Shown: piece after piece, positions 25,198-40,159 of the stretch
Numbering within the stretch: the first letter of the stretch is position 1
How the letters are laid out: each line of letters starts with the position of its first letter
Assembly (NCBI GenBank): GCA_030686995.1
Contig: CM060702.1
Coordinates: 68,636,440-68,700,439 of the forward strand
DNA length: 64,000 bases
Origin: Artemisia argyi
Lineage: Eukaryota; Streptophyta; Magnoliopsida; Asterales; Asteraceae
Reading direction: 5' to 3'
Position numbers and translations under genes: made by a program
Notes under the pieces: model-generated
Database searches by the model: none
What the model was told of the DNA's origin: nothing
The model's input: only the letters and a program-made list of their open reading frames with translations

Positions 25198-26537
25198 TAT
25201 GGAAAACTTGAAGGGGGTTGAATAGTTTTACGTCTTTTTAATTTGTTCTAAAAGGTTTGTTTACGCGTTTTGTTTACTTTAAAAAATGTAGATTCGATAT
25301 TATGTAAATTCAAGTCTTGCACAACATAAACAACTAAAATTAAATACCAAGACTATAATAATGTAAGTAATGAAATAAGTGAGAGATGGAAAGATTGAAC
25401 TGCGAGACAAGATATTTATAGTGGTTCGGCTACAAGGAAACCTTCCTTACCCTACTCCACTCCCCAAGCACCTAACTCGAGAGTTTTCTTCACTATGTCA
25501 ACAAGCTCCCTTATGGCGGAGAAAACTTTACACACCAATTTACACATCACAACTTAGTCACACCTTATTCACACCTTCTACACAACTTCTCCACACCTAG
25601 TCACTACTAAATCGCACCACTACTTCTTCACACCTAGTCACTAATAAATCTTCACTACTTCTTCTTCACACCTATCTACTTAATATACACTACTTCTTCT
25701 TTACCACTATCTTACTTCACAATATCAACACAACTTGCTAATCTATCTTCTATCAAATATTCACAACTAGTTACACTAAGAAATAGATATAATGAATGAT
25801 GCTTTAACAACTTGGATGTGGAGGTCACAACAAGTTGTAATACTTCTTGTCTTGGTAGATTGAAGTATTCTTCTCTTGCACTTGAAAAGGTGAGGCTTGG
25901 ATCACTTTGAAACAAAGATTAATGTATATATGATCAAAGGATTTTAGGTAATGGAAATGGGAATTTAGATCAGAAAGTTTTGGCGTGCAAAAGGGTGAGA
26001 AAATTCTGTGAAATGAACCCGTATTTATAACCAACAATTTACTGTTCTGGAGCATGGACGGTCCCCTTAATTAGGGTTCGGTCCCCTTAATTAGGGGCCG
26101 GTCCCCTTAATGATTAAGGGGGCCGCCTAAGGAATTAAGGGGGACGCCTCTCCAGAACGTTGGACATTTTTGTCCTTGTGTGGGGAAGGTTTTTCTGGAT
26201 TAAATATGCCATTTTTGGTTAAAATTTTGAATTCATATATTTATAATGATTTAAACATATTCTTTTAATTCCAAAAATGATTTTGTAAAAGATATAAAAT
26301 GTTTGTGACATTTTATAAAAATTCTAGTGATTGAGAAAATGTTCCTTTGATCATAGAATGCAATGAATACTTTGTTTATCCATACCTTAAGTGATTTGGA
26401 TGTAAAGTGAAATATTTATCACTAAATACTTGTTTACGACATAATTTTTAGTTCAATGGATTTACGTTTTGTGATTATCAAAACATAGAGATGTCGATGA
26501 ATGTTAACAATGTTTTTTGGCATTATTTATGTCAACA
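25198..26537 (-). repeat. E1: LTR of the Sirevirus-like copia family, probably a solo LTR
   Basis: Matches the LTRs at 41698, 47657, 54239 and 61142 (start TATGGAAAAC where the family has TGTGGAAAAC; end GTCAACA). The flanks ATCTA (25193-25197) and ATCTC (26538-26542) differ at one base and could be a target duplication, which would make it a solo LTR. Alternatively ATCTC is the start of a decayed internal PPT. It lies just downstream of the Helitron helicase stop. TATA near 26021-26030 (minus); inverted-repeat array at 26059-26150. Confidence 0.8.
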
Positions 26538-26590
26538 ATCTCTAACCCTTTAGTTATATTAACGAGATATACGTGTACATATAGATGTGA

Positions 26591-27275
26591 TCACAAATTG
26601 TGTAGTACTTCTTTGTAGACCATGTTGGTTGTGCTATTAGTGAGATTTCTGTCTTCGTCAAGAATAACCATCTTCAACCTTTTTTTGCTCTTAAAGCGAG
26701 ATGGCTACATATAGCTAGCCATGTGTAAAAACAGGTCGTGGCAAATACAAGCCGACTTGCCCGAGAGATTGTCCCTGACTTTTGTTGAATGTCAGAGCGA
26801 AAAAGACGAACAAGGTGAATTGCTTCCTTACAATCTTTAACGACAAACGTTTATCAAAAGGTGATATTTTCATCCTCGGGTAAGCACTCGTTTACCAAAA
26901 TGGCTTGCGTTGATTATACTGGCTTCAATGCAACTTTCCATCAATCGATCCACACGAAGTCTTATTTTGTTGCACAAACCATTGGATTGATCAATGTTCT
27001 GTAACATGATTGGAGTGCCCACTATCAATTAAGTTCATAGTTAGGCACACCAGATAATTTCAAACCGTTAACAAACTCTGCAGAGAACACGTCTTCGTTT
27101 ATACTTGTACCCTTTTCTAACTTGCAAACATTGTCGTAACTGAAGTATATGACTTGTTCGCCTGGAATAACTGATTCGCCTCAAACAGTCAACTAAGTTT
27201 ACCAGGTGATGGTCAACCAAGTCAAACGTCTAAGGCAAATGCTTCCGTGGAATACAGTGTTTCCCCGGGTCGTAA
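26591..27275 (-). pseudogene. Helitron helicase (PIF1-like), C-terminal fragment
   Basis: Minus-strand frames give the C-terminal helicase blocks of plant Helitrons: a segment around NIDQSNGLCN followed by a basic stretch, then NKSQGQSL, VGLYLPRPVFTHG, and a tail ending YKEVLHNL before TGA at 26591-26593. It is disabled: the codon after FTHG is TAG, an in-frame TAA follows within the next dozen codons, and frame changes occur upstream. This is the end of the helicase domain that unwinds DNA during rolling-circle transposition. The upstream part resumes at 31371, beyond the inserted LTR. Confidence 0.85.
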
Positions 27276-30200
27276 TGTCCCAACGAGGTGTGCGATGTTT
27301 TATTAAAAACGAATTTGTGATCGAGTGAATGTGAATAGGAAAGGTATAAGTGTGTGAGTGAGTGATTACACTAGGGTTTTATAAAATAAAATAACTTAGA
27401 TAAACTATATTAACGATTACGTAAAACCTAGATATCTAAAAACGTTTACTAACTAAAAACGCGTACGTTTAATTTAATTCTATGTAAATGTACGAAACAA
27501 AAACGAATTTAACTAAAGTAGTAATTTGCAAACCTTAGGGGCTTAAATGCAAATTAAATAAACTTTAAAATATTTATTTTATAATTACTAACTATTTAAT
27601 TAATTTATTATTTAATAACTATTATTAATTATCTAATAATTAACTAATAAATAAGAAAATGTAAAACAAGTCTTAAAAATATAAAATTAAAATTTGTAAA
27701 AGTCTAAAATATTATAAAACTTATTTTAAAAATAAAATTATACTTTTCTTACTATTTATCTAATTATTATTAATTAATAACTATTTAATTATTATTTAAC
27801 TATTTATATGATTTAAATTATTATAAATACTAAAAAGACTTAGATAATTAAAAAGATTTTTATAAATCTAATTAACCATCACAGGAATCCTAAAAAATTA
27901 TAAAAACTTTATTTTATGTATTTTTAAACTAGTTTACTAATTATTATTCTATTTATTAATTAATTACCAATTAAACTATTTAAATTATGAGAACTAGTAA
28001 ATGAACAGTAAAAATTCTAGAAAAATTACTAAAATTATATTATGTTATATAAAAGCTATGAAAAATATAAAAACTAGGTGTTGCTTTATAAAAATTAATT
28101 ATGCTATTAAAAACTTAATTATTAATTAATAATTAATAAAACTAAAATTAATTCTAATAAATACCAAATGACAAAATAAAAATCTAAGAAATTTATTAAA
28201 ATTACTTTAACATAAAAGGTAATTAATAAAAATATAAAAATACAAATTACTTAATTAAAATCTAAAAATGAAAATTAAAATTAAATTGTATTAAATAGAA
28301 ACTATCACCTATTTTTATATTGATTTTTCTGGAATTTTCTTTTACAAAACTAATTTATATCTAAAAACAACTAACTTTTATAAAAACAATTATTTTATAA
28401 CTTATTAATGAGCTGTGTGGAAGCTTATTAGTGTGATAGTTGACCTTAGTTCACCAAACAAGCAAATAAGCTCAACTGAGCTTGTGTAGGATCCACTATG
28501 GATTATTCAAGTTCAAATAAGTTAAGCAAACCTATTTAAGCAAGAAAAAGCAATAAGAGTTTACTGAATAAGCTAACAAGCTCAAAATAAGCACTTGGCT
28601 TCTAGGAATCTGAGACAGATTAGGGACAACTTTGTGTTGTAAAACCAAGTGGGGTCCACAATGATCTAGGTCAAACTAATGGTCAACAATTTATCCCTGG
28701 TAGGATGGGGTTGGAAGAACCTAAGTTTATCAAGTGGGGCCCACTGAGGTGGTCACAAATCACCACCAAAGTGGTGGTGATGGACTGAGTCTGCTGGTGC
28801 AGGGGAAGGAGTCTTCCCTGCAAGTAACTTTAAGGGTGAGTAGGGCCCAGGGTAAAAATCCTAAAAATATAAAACTTGTGGGATTCAAAAGTTGAGCTGG
28901 GAGTCTATTACTACAACAAATTTCAGATTCTAAAACCTATTACACAAATCTACAAAAATCCCACAAGATTTGAGATTTTCTGGAATGGTACAATTTGACT
29001 TTTTGTAATACTTAACTAGTTTGACTTTTGTGAATTTAGATGTGATCCTACTAACTTAATATGATGTAATAAGTTATTTAGGAGTGAAATTATGCTAGGT
29101 GACCAAGTTATGAGCTATTGTAATGAAAATGGAACAAGCAATCCTTAACAGTGGACTGTGGAGATTAATCAAAGGAAGATTTGACTTTTAAACAAATAAC
29201 ATAGGATTTTTAGGCTATGACTGAGTTATTAGAACCTAAAGAAGATTAACTCATCCACAAATCAACAACAAAAATCAAAGCACAGTGGTTAAAGCCACTG
29301 TGCCAAACACCCCTTATGACAAGCTCAAATGAAGTTTTTCAAAGCAAATCACTAATTTAACTTATTCTACTGAATGAAAAGAGCATAATATGATATAATA
29401 AGCTAACATAAGCAGATAAACAACAATTACAACAACAAACATTCATGAATCATCAATATGCCATTTCCACTGTAACAATGAAACATGAAGCAACTATGAA
29501 ATCCAATGAATAAGCATACAACTTTAATCAATATTATTATAACTAATAAACATTAAATGAGTACAAAATACAGATATTAACACTTATAAGATAGAGTACA
29601 GTAAATATGCCAAAATATAGAAAAATGCTTACAAATGAATTTGACTGAGAAACTAGTAACCAAGGACCATGAATACCCCCAATAGCTTGTCACTACACCA
29701 ATGGAGTTATTTCAGTCCAAATAAATACCCTGCTCAGTCTCCTTCTTGTTCTTCCCTCTATTTTTTTATTTTTCTCTATTTAATTTATTATTTTTGGTAT
29801 TTTTTTTTATTTATGATCTAAACAGACAATTAAGGTTTTATAAAACTTTTTTAAACTTTGTCAGAGCTTATTTGAGCTTATGAATTCATACAACAACAAC
29901 AACAAACAAAATTAAGCAACTTGTCAAATTTGCTTAAAATTGCTACAATGGAGATTTATAACTGAAACTTGAAATTTATGATCAAAACTAGTTTAGATTA
30001 TACTGAATTGAAGATTACAAGTTACTTTAATTGAAATGAACAACTGAAAAAAGAAATTACACTACTACGATTAAATTACACTAAACCTAATCTAATAATT
30101 CAACTCCTCTGCTTCATTTCTTCTTTATAGCCAAAATTAGGGTTCAGTGGGTTCCTCTGTGACTTTCCCACCAATTGTGGACCATTAGATTGGTCTAATT

Positions 30201-31370
30201 GATCCTGGCCTTTGAAATTACCTTTTTGGCGCCAAAAGTCCTAGTGTCAGTGTGGGGTACTGTAGATTGCGTGGAGAGGTAATTAGGGTTTAATGGGGCT
30301 TGGAGGGTTGTGTGAGGTGGAGGAGAGTGGTTAGGACAGGTGGTGGGTGAGCTGGTATTGAAACCAGTGAGGTGGTGGTGGTATGGTTTTGGGAGGGAAA
30401 GGGGTAAAGGTGGAGTGGTGTTTGACCGGGGTAGTTTGACCCTGGTTTTATTTAATTAGGGTGTGGGCCGGTTGTAGTTTGGGCCTAGGAAGGGAGTGGG
30501 CTGGTTATAGTTTGTATTTGGATTGGATTTTGCTTGTGAAAATAGTAAGGATCCGTTTGGTTGTTTGTTAATAAATCACAAGGACCAAAAATGTAATTTG
30601 GTAAATATTGAGGGGCTGGTTTTGTAAATTTTTCCAAAGTTGATCAAGGGACCAAACTTGCCAAATCTCAATAGTACAAGGTCCTATTTGTAATTTTTTC
30701 ATTTTAATATATTCAGGGACCTTTTCTGTCAATTCACCAAACTTCAGGGACCAAATGTGTAACTTCTTCAAAACTTTCAACCAGGGATCAAATTTGACAA
30801 CTTATGATTATCCAAGTACCAAAATTGACTTTTTATCCAAAATATTCCACCAGGGACCAATTATGCCATTATTTGAAAGTCCAGGGACCAAAACTGACAA
30901 ACTACCAAACTTGAGGGACCAATTATGTAATTTCACCAAACTTCACACCAAAGACCATTCCTGCAAAATATTATTAGTACAAGGACCAAAATTGATTTTC
31001 TCAAAGTTTTTAACATCCCAGGGACCATTTATGTCAATTTGCAAAGTATAGGGACTAAACTTGTAATTTTGTGAAACTTTGCACCAAAGGACTAAACATG
31101 TAACTTTATGATTAAAAAGGACCTTTGGTGACTTTTTCATGTTTTTAGAATAACCAGGGACCAGTTTTGACAACTTTTGAAACTTGAGGGACTGAAACTG
31201 CCAATTATGCAAACTTTGTACGTTTTTCATCTGTTTTTGCATATTTTGCATTTGAAACATATAAAACACACTTCTAAGATATTTTAAGTATTTTGATGCA
31301 TATTTGAGTGTTTTTGGATGTTTTGGCAGTTCAGATTGGTATAAAATTATGAGTATTTAGACACTCATCA
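27276..31370 (-). repeat. Probable 4.1-kb solo LTR of a large Gypsy-type element inside the Helitron
   Basis: On the minus strand it starts TGATGAGTGTCTAAATACTC and ends CGTTGGGACA, i.e. TG...CA, and interrupts the helicase reading between 27275 and 31371. No second copy, pol domain, PBS or PPT was seen, so a solo LTR fits best. No clean 5-bp target duplication is visible (CGTAA left, ATAAC right), which is a weakness. The interior is very AT-rich at 27540-28390 and has an irregular array of AGGGACCA-type units at 30570-31210. Short frames in it are not genes. Confidence 0.6.
30570..31210 (+). repeat. Irregular array of AGGGACCAAA-type units
   Basis: The core GGGACCAA or a one- or two-base variant recurs more than a dozen times, spaced roughly 30-70 bp, with linkers of the form TTTGACAA or TTTGTAA. 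Not an exact tandem repeat. Confidence 0.75.
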
Positions 31371-31742
31371 ATAACCGACAACAGATGATCGTTTATAGTG
31401 TCTACAACTTCGTTTTTAGGGGCAAGTATGGCTTATCCTGTGAAATATTTACGACCGTCAAGGTTGTCTAGCATATTCGGGTAAGTAAAGTATATGACTG
31501 AGGCTAGTGGGTTACTTGAATCCTTAATGAGCATTTCATCAGGTATGTCAATCTTAACCTTGCCATCGTTTGCCCCCAAGCTTACCATCTTCAAGCTCCA
31601 GAATCCACACATTAAAGTCTCTAATCTCATTGACATCTTTAGGACAATAACCCACAATCAAAGGCATATTTGCGGTTAACCGCAATACTTGACAATGGTC
31701 CCACAAGTAAGATTGTTTTAAAGAGGTGCTAACAATATCTTG
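31371..31742 (-). pseudogene. Helitron helicase, middle fragment
   Basis: Minus-strand frames read QDIVSTSLKQSYLWDHCQVL, LRLTANMPL, then in a shifted frame KVKIDIPDEMLIKDSSNPLA, VIYFTYPNMLDNL. These are collinear blocks of the plant Helitron PIF1-like helicase. A frame change separates the two parts (about 31640), so it is not functional. Confidence 0.85.
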
Positions 31743-31842
31743 TTGGGCCAAATAAGCCTTAAACAACAAAGAGGGACAACCCATTGGCAACTAAGCCTTC
31801 TACTGATCCATCTCCTAGTACTTCTTCAACAAAGAGTGACAA

Positions 31843-32069
31843 CCCATTTTTCTAATGTGGGTGAAGTGGTTGATTCTGATAGTGATGATGATGAGGTGTT
31901 TGAGCCAAATAATCCTATGGGAAGCTACTATTCATCAGCAGGTGGAGGCAACGAGCTTGAAGACTATCTTTCTGATGATTATGCGGCTCAGATTTATGAC
32001 TTACCTGGGCAATTGGATGAGTTATGCGATCAGTTTGATATCAATCTCCAAGTTCGTGTTAGGAAGTAA
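31843..32069 (+). pseudogene. C-terminal coding fragment of an unidentified protein
   Basis: The frame ends with TAA at 32067-32069 and encodes an acidic patch (VVDSDSDDDEVFEPNNP) followed by a conserved-looking tail (LEDYLSDDYAAQIYDLPGQL). No ATG start lies in the insert; upstream, a Ser/Thr-rich linker with DNP motifs occurs in a different frame. It resembles the tail of a domesticated or mobile hAT-type protein, but I cannot identify it. Confidence 0.4.
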
Positions 32070-32082
32070 TTTTTATTTTTAG

Positions 32083-32252
32083 CAATGTTGCAAAAATCGT
32101 GAATCGGTCCCGAGACGGTCGGGGGCCGAGTTGCCATTTTTGGCCGATTAATCGGCCGATTTTCTTGACTCGGCCGATTACCTTGGAATTTCGTACAAGT
32201 TCCAGGGCCGAGGCCGATTAATCGGCCGCCTCAGCCGATTTTTGCAACACTG
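32083..32252. mobile_element. hAT MITE, 170 bp, with palindromic core
   Basis: TIRs read CAATGTTGCAAAAATCG (left) and CAGTGTTGCAAAAATCG (right, inverted). The 8-bp target duplication ATTTTTAG is exact at 32075-32082 and 32253-32260. The core is GC-rich with repeats of GGCCGATTAATCGGCC and CTCGGCCGA. It sits directly behind the stop codon of the preceding coding fragment. Confidence 0.92.
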
Positions 32253-32480
32253 ATTTTTAGTTCATAAGTTTGGCATGACATCTAATGTTGTTATTTGGTT
32301 GTTCTAGTTGTTGGTATCTAGTTGTTCATTTGTGGCATGTCATAAATGATCTAGTGGTAGTTCAAGCGGCTGCATGAGGTTAATGTGGTATCTTAGCCAT
32401 ATTCCATTGTACTTTAAACGGTTTTTTGGAGTAATTTATTTTACCAGGGTGAAAAATCCCTTTTACCCAACAATATCTTG

Positions 32481-32700
32481 GTGGGATCCTTTTTGAATAA
32501 CGGGTAAGACCTGAAATCGCCACCAAAAACTACATTCATGTTGTCGAACGGTGTGCCCATCTTGTCATGCTTTGACTGACACAAAATGTCCCTTAATCAT
32601 TTGTCTAATGCCTTGAAGCAGTGCTTGTTAGTCATTTGGGCTTCGTCTCGGATAATTAGTTTGCATTTGCCTACTAATGCAGCAAGATTACTTTTAAAAA
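32481..32700 (-). pseudogene. Helitron helicase, upstream fragment with Walker B region
   Basis: The minus strand reads LAALVGKCKLIIRDEAQMTN (Walker B, DEAQ box), then KHCFKALDK, a TGA, LRDILCQSKHDKMGTPFDN and MNVVFGGDFRSYP. It is disabled by the stop after KALDK. Homology ends near 32700 in AT-rich DNA; the Walker A part is missing. Confidence 0.85.
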
Positions 32701-33058
32701 AATGATTGTTGTGCCTACTAATCATGCCTACAAATGTACCTAATGATTTGATTGGTTAATTTTAAAAAAAAATGATTGGTGGGAATTTAGAGAAAAAAAT
32801 ACATAATACAATTGTACAAGCGTTTTATGCATTAGGCATCTATTTAGTCTTGTGTTGTAGGTCTAAATAGCATTACTCTGGTGGGGGTTTAATAAAATAA
32901 ACTAGTACTAGTAATACTTATTTGATGGTTTTTAAGAAATTACGTGGCTTTTGATGGATTGGTCAAGATGACTTAGTCACCTATCTGTTTTCCTAATCAA
33001 TGCCATGATACATGAACACTCCCACTAATCCATCATACCACTAAGTTTTCATGCACTA

Positions 33059-33411
33059 AGGGGACGTTTGGTATAGGGGTGTGAGAGGGATTAGAATCAA
33101 AGTTACTTCAAATCAAACGTTTGGTAGTTAAAAAAAATTTATAACACAAGCCTTAGAATGATAGATCCATTCCACACCACATACGTAGTATTAGATCAAA
33201 TGTGCTGACAAGACCCCACTACACTCTCACATTCATTTATTTTAGTTATATATTGTGTACTTTTTTTATATTATTTCTTTTAAACATAAATAATCTTTTT
33301 TTAATTTATTTTCACTTAATTTAATATATTTTCTCTCTCCAAATCAAAACTCAAATCCAAATTCGAATCCAAATCCAAATCCTAAACCCATTTACAAACC
33401 AAACGGGCCCT
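33059..33411. mobile_element. MITE with GGG-CGTTTGG termini (hAT-like)
   Basis: Left end GGGACGTTTGGTATAGGGGT; right end, inverted, GGGCCCGTTTGGTTTGTAAA. It contains runs of AAATCCAAAT near the right end. A partial relative occurs at about 40857-40905. No exact target duplication found. Confidence 0.6.
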
Positions 33412-33413
33412 AA

Positions 33414-34929
33414 ATATAGGATTGAGGAGTTTGGTACGTGGGTTACTAACTACCAAAGTTTGCATATAAATAGTTGGTGTTCTCTCCTTAAACTACAGAC
33501 CAAAAAAAATACAGCAATCAAACTAGTTTACAAACCATACTCTGCCTTCGTGTTCTCTCATTGTTTTGTGTAGTTTCTGTCGCTGCCGAATAAATACGTG
33601 TTAACTGCATCAAATCATGGGGCTTGTACGGTTGTAGACTCGCAGCACCTTATACGAGTCCGTATAAAGCTTAAAGGACAGGGAGTTCCCGTGCAGTTTT
33701 TCTGGTCTTTTGTTCTATTCTTGCAGGTTGTAGTTGTTGTTGTTACATATATAACGTGTTATTGTTTGAAGTTTGAAGTTGCTACTGATACGTGGTTGTT
33801 TGCTGCTGCATCAAAGTGTTACTCACGACTCCATATTTCAACATTTCACACTCCACTTATAACATGAACTAACAATTTCCTTAAAAAGGAGATCTTTAAG
33901 TATACCAAACGACAAATATATCTGCCTCCGTCATTGTATGTATAAACATTTTAATGATAGCTATCTAGCTTTTAATTTTGTTTTGAAATTATTGTCACTC
34001 ACACTTGAGGTCCGGTTAAATGGTATCAACTTTGTTAATTCAGTGATTTGAACCCCGCGGATCTATCATCCACTGTTAAAATCACACCCAAGTCATAATC
34101 TTTAATAGCACAATCGTTTGTATCAAAATTGTTCGCAGACACCGGCATTTCAAAATTGAGTACATAAACCTTTGTCGTGCACTTGATATCACAGTAATTT
34201 CTACGGCCAATATCGCAATTGGGAGCAATTGGATCAAACTCAGATCCATATTGCACATCTTTTTCGCCCGAGAAAATTATTGACGTGCATTAAGTTATCA
34301 TGTGCTATACAGGTAGTAACTTCGTTGTGCCAAGCAACATCTCTCGTATACTTGTGTTAATCAACTCGTCCGCCACATATTCCAAAAGTTGAATTTCAAC
34401 TTGGTAGGAAAGAACATAAGGCCAACAACCCTCGTAGGCTTAAGACATGTTTATAACACTTACGTAAAACTATAATTATTCAAAACAAAAAAAAGGTGGA
34501 AGACATGGTCACATGGCTCATTTATACCTAGAACTATTTCAATGGAGCTTTTCCTATTACACTTTGAACTGTGAGTGGTCAAATTCCTGAATCTATAAAC
34601 CACTCGGTCACCAGCATTTCATTAAGTATCAGTTACCTGATATTGGGCGATGTACCACTACCACACCTGATGCATACAAAAAGCATGCTAGCAAGTGATT
34701 GGAAAATAATACAAGTTTTACTTTCAAGAACCATGATAACTCAAGTCAAATCAAGGGCAGAAGTTTTTGTCTCCATGTTGCAAAATATTGTATTACAGAA
34801 ATAAAAACGTACAAATTCTACATGTGATAATGTATATTGTCTAGGAAAGCTGATGGAAATCACCTATTCCTTATCAACAGATAGATACGAAATGCTACCA
34901 ATGCTCGCATAAGATGTATACTCTCCCTT
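33414..34929. other. Intergenic, unassigned; ends in the ARF-D 3' flank
   Basis: At 33465-33475 the plus strand has CATATAAATAG, a good TATA box followed by transcript-like sequence, but no clear ORF (33598-33867 is unrecognised). On the minus strand 34035-34480 reads as a broken coding stretch ending DRSAGFKSLN; I do not recognise it. From about 34740 the sequence aligns with the ARF-C 3' flank. Confidence 0.45.
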
Positions 34930-38759
<3,830 letters not shown>

Positions 38760-39626
38760 TTAGTGATGCATGTTTACTCATGCTTAGCTATATACAGGTG
38801 ATGTCACGAGGAACAAACTAAAACAAAAAGTAGTATTGACTCTTGACACCTTGATTAATGAGATTAAGCTTCAAAGTCTAAATTTTCTTAACTAAACTTA
38901 AACAGTTAAACTTAACTTAACATAAGAAGAGAAATATTCTAATAGAAGTATTTATAGCCAATTGCTTGTAATAAAATGAAGCACCAGAAGTGACCATCAT
39001 CAAGACATTTAGAGTTTGAAGTCTAAACGAACTATTTAAAACCTTTCTCATGTTTACAAGTTTAACCCTATTGATGCAAACATTGAACAAAACCAAACCA
39101 TCTGTTAATTCAATAGATAACAATCAAAAAAAGAAAGCTAGCTGGCAGTTTTAGGGTCATAGAAATCTAGTTTTAGGGTTACAGAAATCCATCAACCCTT
39201 CATTATAGTTTAAGTTATTTGCTTTGAAATTCATCCAACTTTACGTCAATTGCTAATATTGTATTTATCATACTAAAAAACTTCGTTTTGTATATGTCGG
39301 GATCATAACCGCTTATTATTGTATGTAACCAGTAACATGGGGCTGACGTAGCACAGGTTTCCAAAGACATGTCAATTCTATTGGCATATAAGGCCTCAAA
39401 TGGATACCATGTCCGCAAACATATCACCCACCACGTCACCTGGTTACATACAATAACAACGAACTACAATTCCGTTACATATAATAGAAAGTTTTTTACT
39501 ACGATTTCATACAACAGCAATAAACGCCATGCAATTAGCCCTTACCATTACAATCACATCATGTTGTCTATATCATAATACTAGTCAAAGTGAAAACACT
39601 ACTATACAAATCTTAAATCATCATAT

Positions 39627-39869
39627 GGGGTGTTTGTTTCGGCTTATATAGCCGGCTTATGGCTTATTTGGTTTTGGGCTTATGTTTCATAAGCTCACTT
39701 TTTATGGCTTATTTTGAGAGTTTCTAAAGTATATATGCTTATCATGTCATGATAAGCTTATATAATCTGACAAGTTTCAAAATAAGTCACAAAAAGTGAG
39801 CTTATGAAACATAAGCCCAAAACCACATACGCCATAAGCCCGTTATATATAAGCCGAAACAAACACCCC
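39627..39869. mobile_element. hAT-type foldback MITE in the ARF-D 5' UTR intron
   Basis: Left end GGGGTGTTTGTTTCGGCTTA and the inverted right end GGGGTGTTTGTTTCGGCTTA are identical over 20 bp and pair for about 100 bp in total. It is the same MITE class as 23938-24163 and lies at nearly the same distance from the leader exon (185 versus 201 bp). Confidence 0.85.
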
Positions 39870-40053
39870 AGGGCAATTAACAACAAATCAACAGAACATA
39901 AAAACAACAGATCTTATATTATGAGGACCCAATTACCAATGAATCATTAAAAAGGAATAATATAAAACGAAATGTAGATCATATGTTATAGATCTGGTTG
40001 TGATCTGATCTATAATAATGGAATTGGTATTATATGAAGAGATGGAGACTTAC

Positions 40054-40125
40054 GATCGCCGGCGACCTGAAAAGTGATGAGATTTTTTTTGAGATCGGAG
40101 CCGTCGATCAAATGTGGATGCGATC
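40054..40125 (-). other. 5' UTR exon of ARF-D (upstream end approximate)
   Basis: Donor GGCGATC|GTAAGT at 40054, sharing GGCGATC and the GGAGCCGTCGATCA block (plus strand) with ARF-C. It splices to the acceptor GGTAG that precedes ATTCAAAG-ATG of exon 1. Confidence 0.7.
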
Positions 40126-40139
40126 AAAGCGGAAAGGGG

Positions 40140-40150
40140 AATATATATAA
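40140..40150 (-). promoter_or_regulatory. TATA box of ARF-D
   Basis: Minus strand reads TTATATATAT, preceded by GGCCC, about 90 bp upstream of the leader-exon donor. Confidence 0.65.
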
Positions 40151-40159
40151 AGGGCCGAT

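Larger units (their letters stand above)
31743..32480 (+). mobile_element. 0.7-kb insertion in the helicase gene flanked by 12-bp direct repeats
   Basis: AACAATATCTTG occurs at 31731-31742 and again at 32469-32480, and the helicase frame resumes after the second copy. The insert therefore looks like a transposed segment with a 12-bp target duplication, or a shorter one plus chance matches. No TIR or poly-A tail is clear. It contains the coding tail at 31843-32069 and a hAT MITE. Confidence 0.65.
26591..32700 (-). mobile_element. Degenerate Helitron carrying two later insertions
   Basis: Three collinear helicase fragments (32481-32700, 31371-31742, 26591-27275) are in order on the minus strand and are separated by a 4.1-kb LTR-like insertion and a 0.7-kb insertion. 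The Helitron ends (5' TC, 3' hairpin plus CTRR) and the Rep domain were not found, so the true limits are unknown. Confidence 0.75.

Noticed and set aside
30755..31269. ORFs on both strands in the AGGGACCAAA array
   Set aside because: Low-complexity sequence from the repeat; the frames overlap on opposite strands and show no protein motif.
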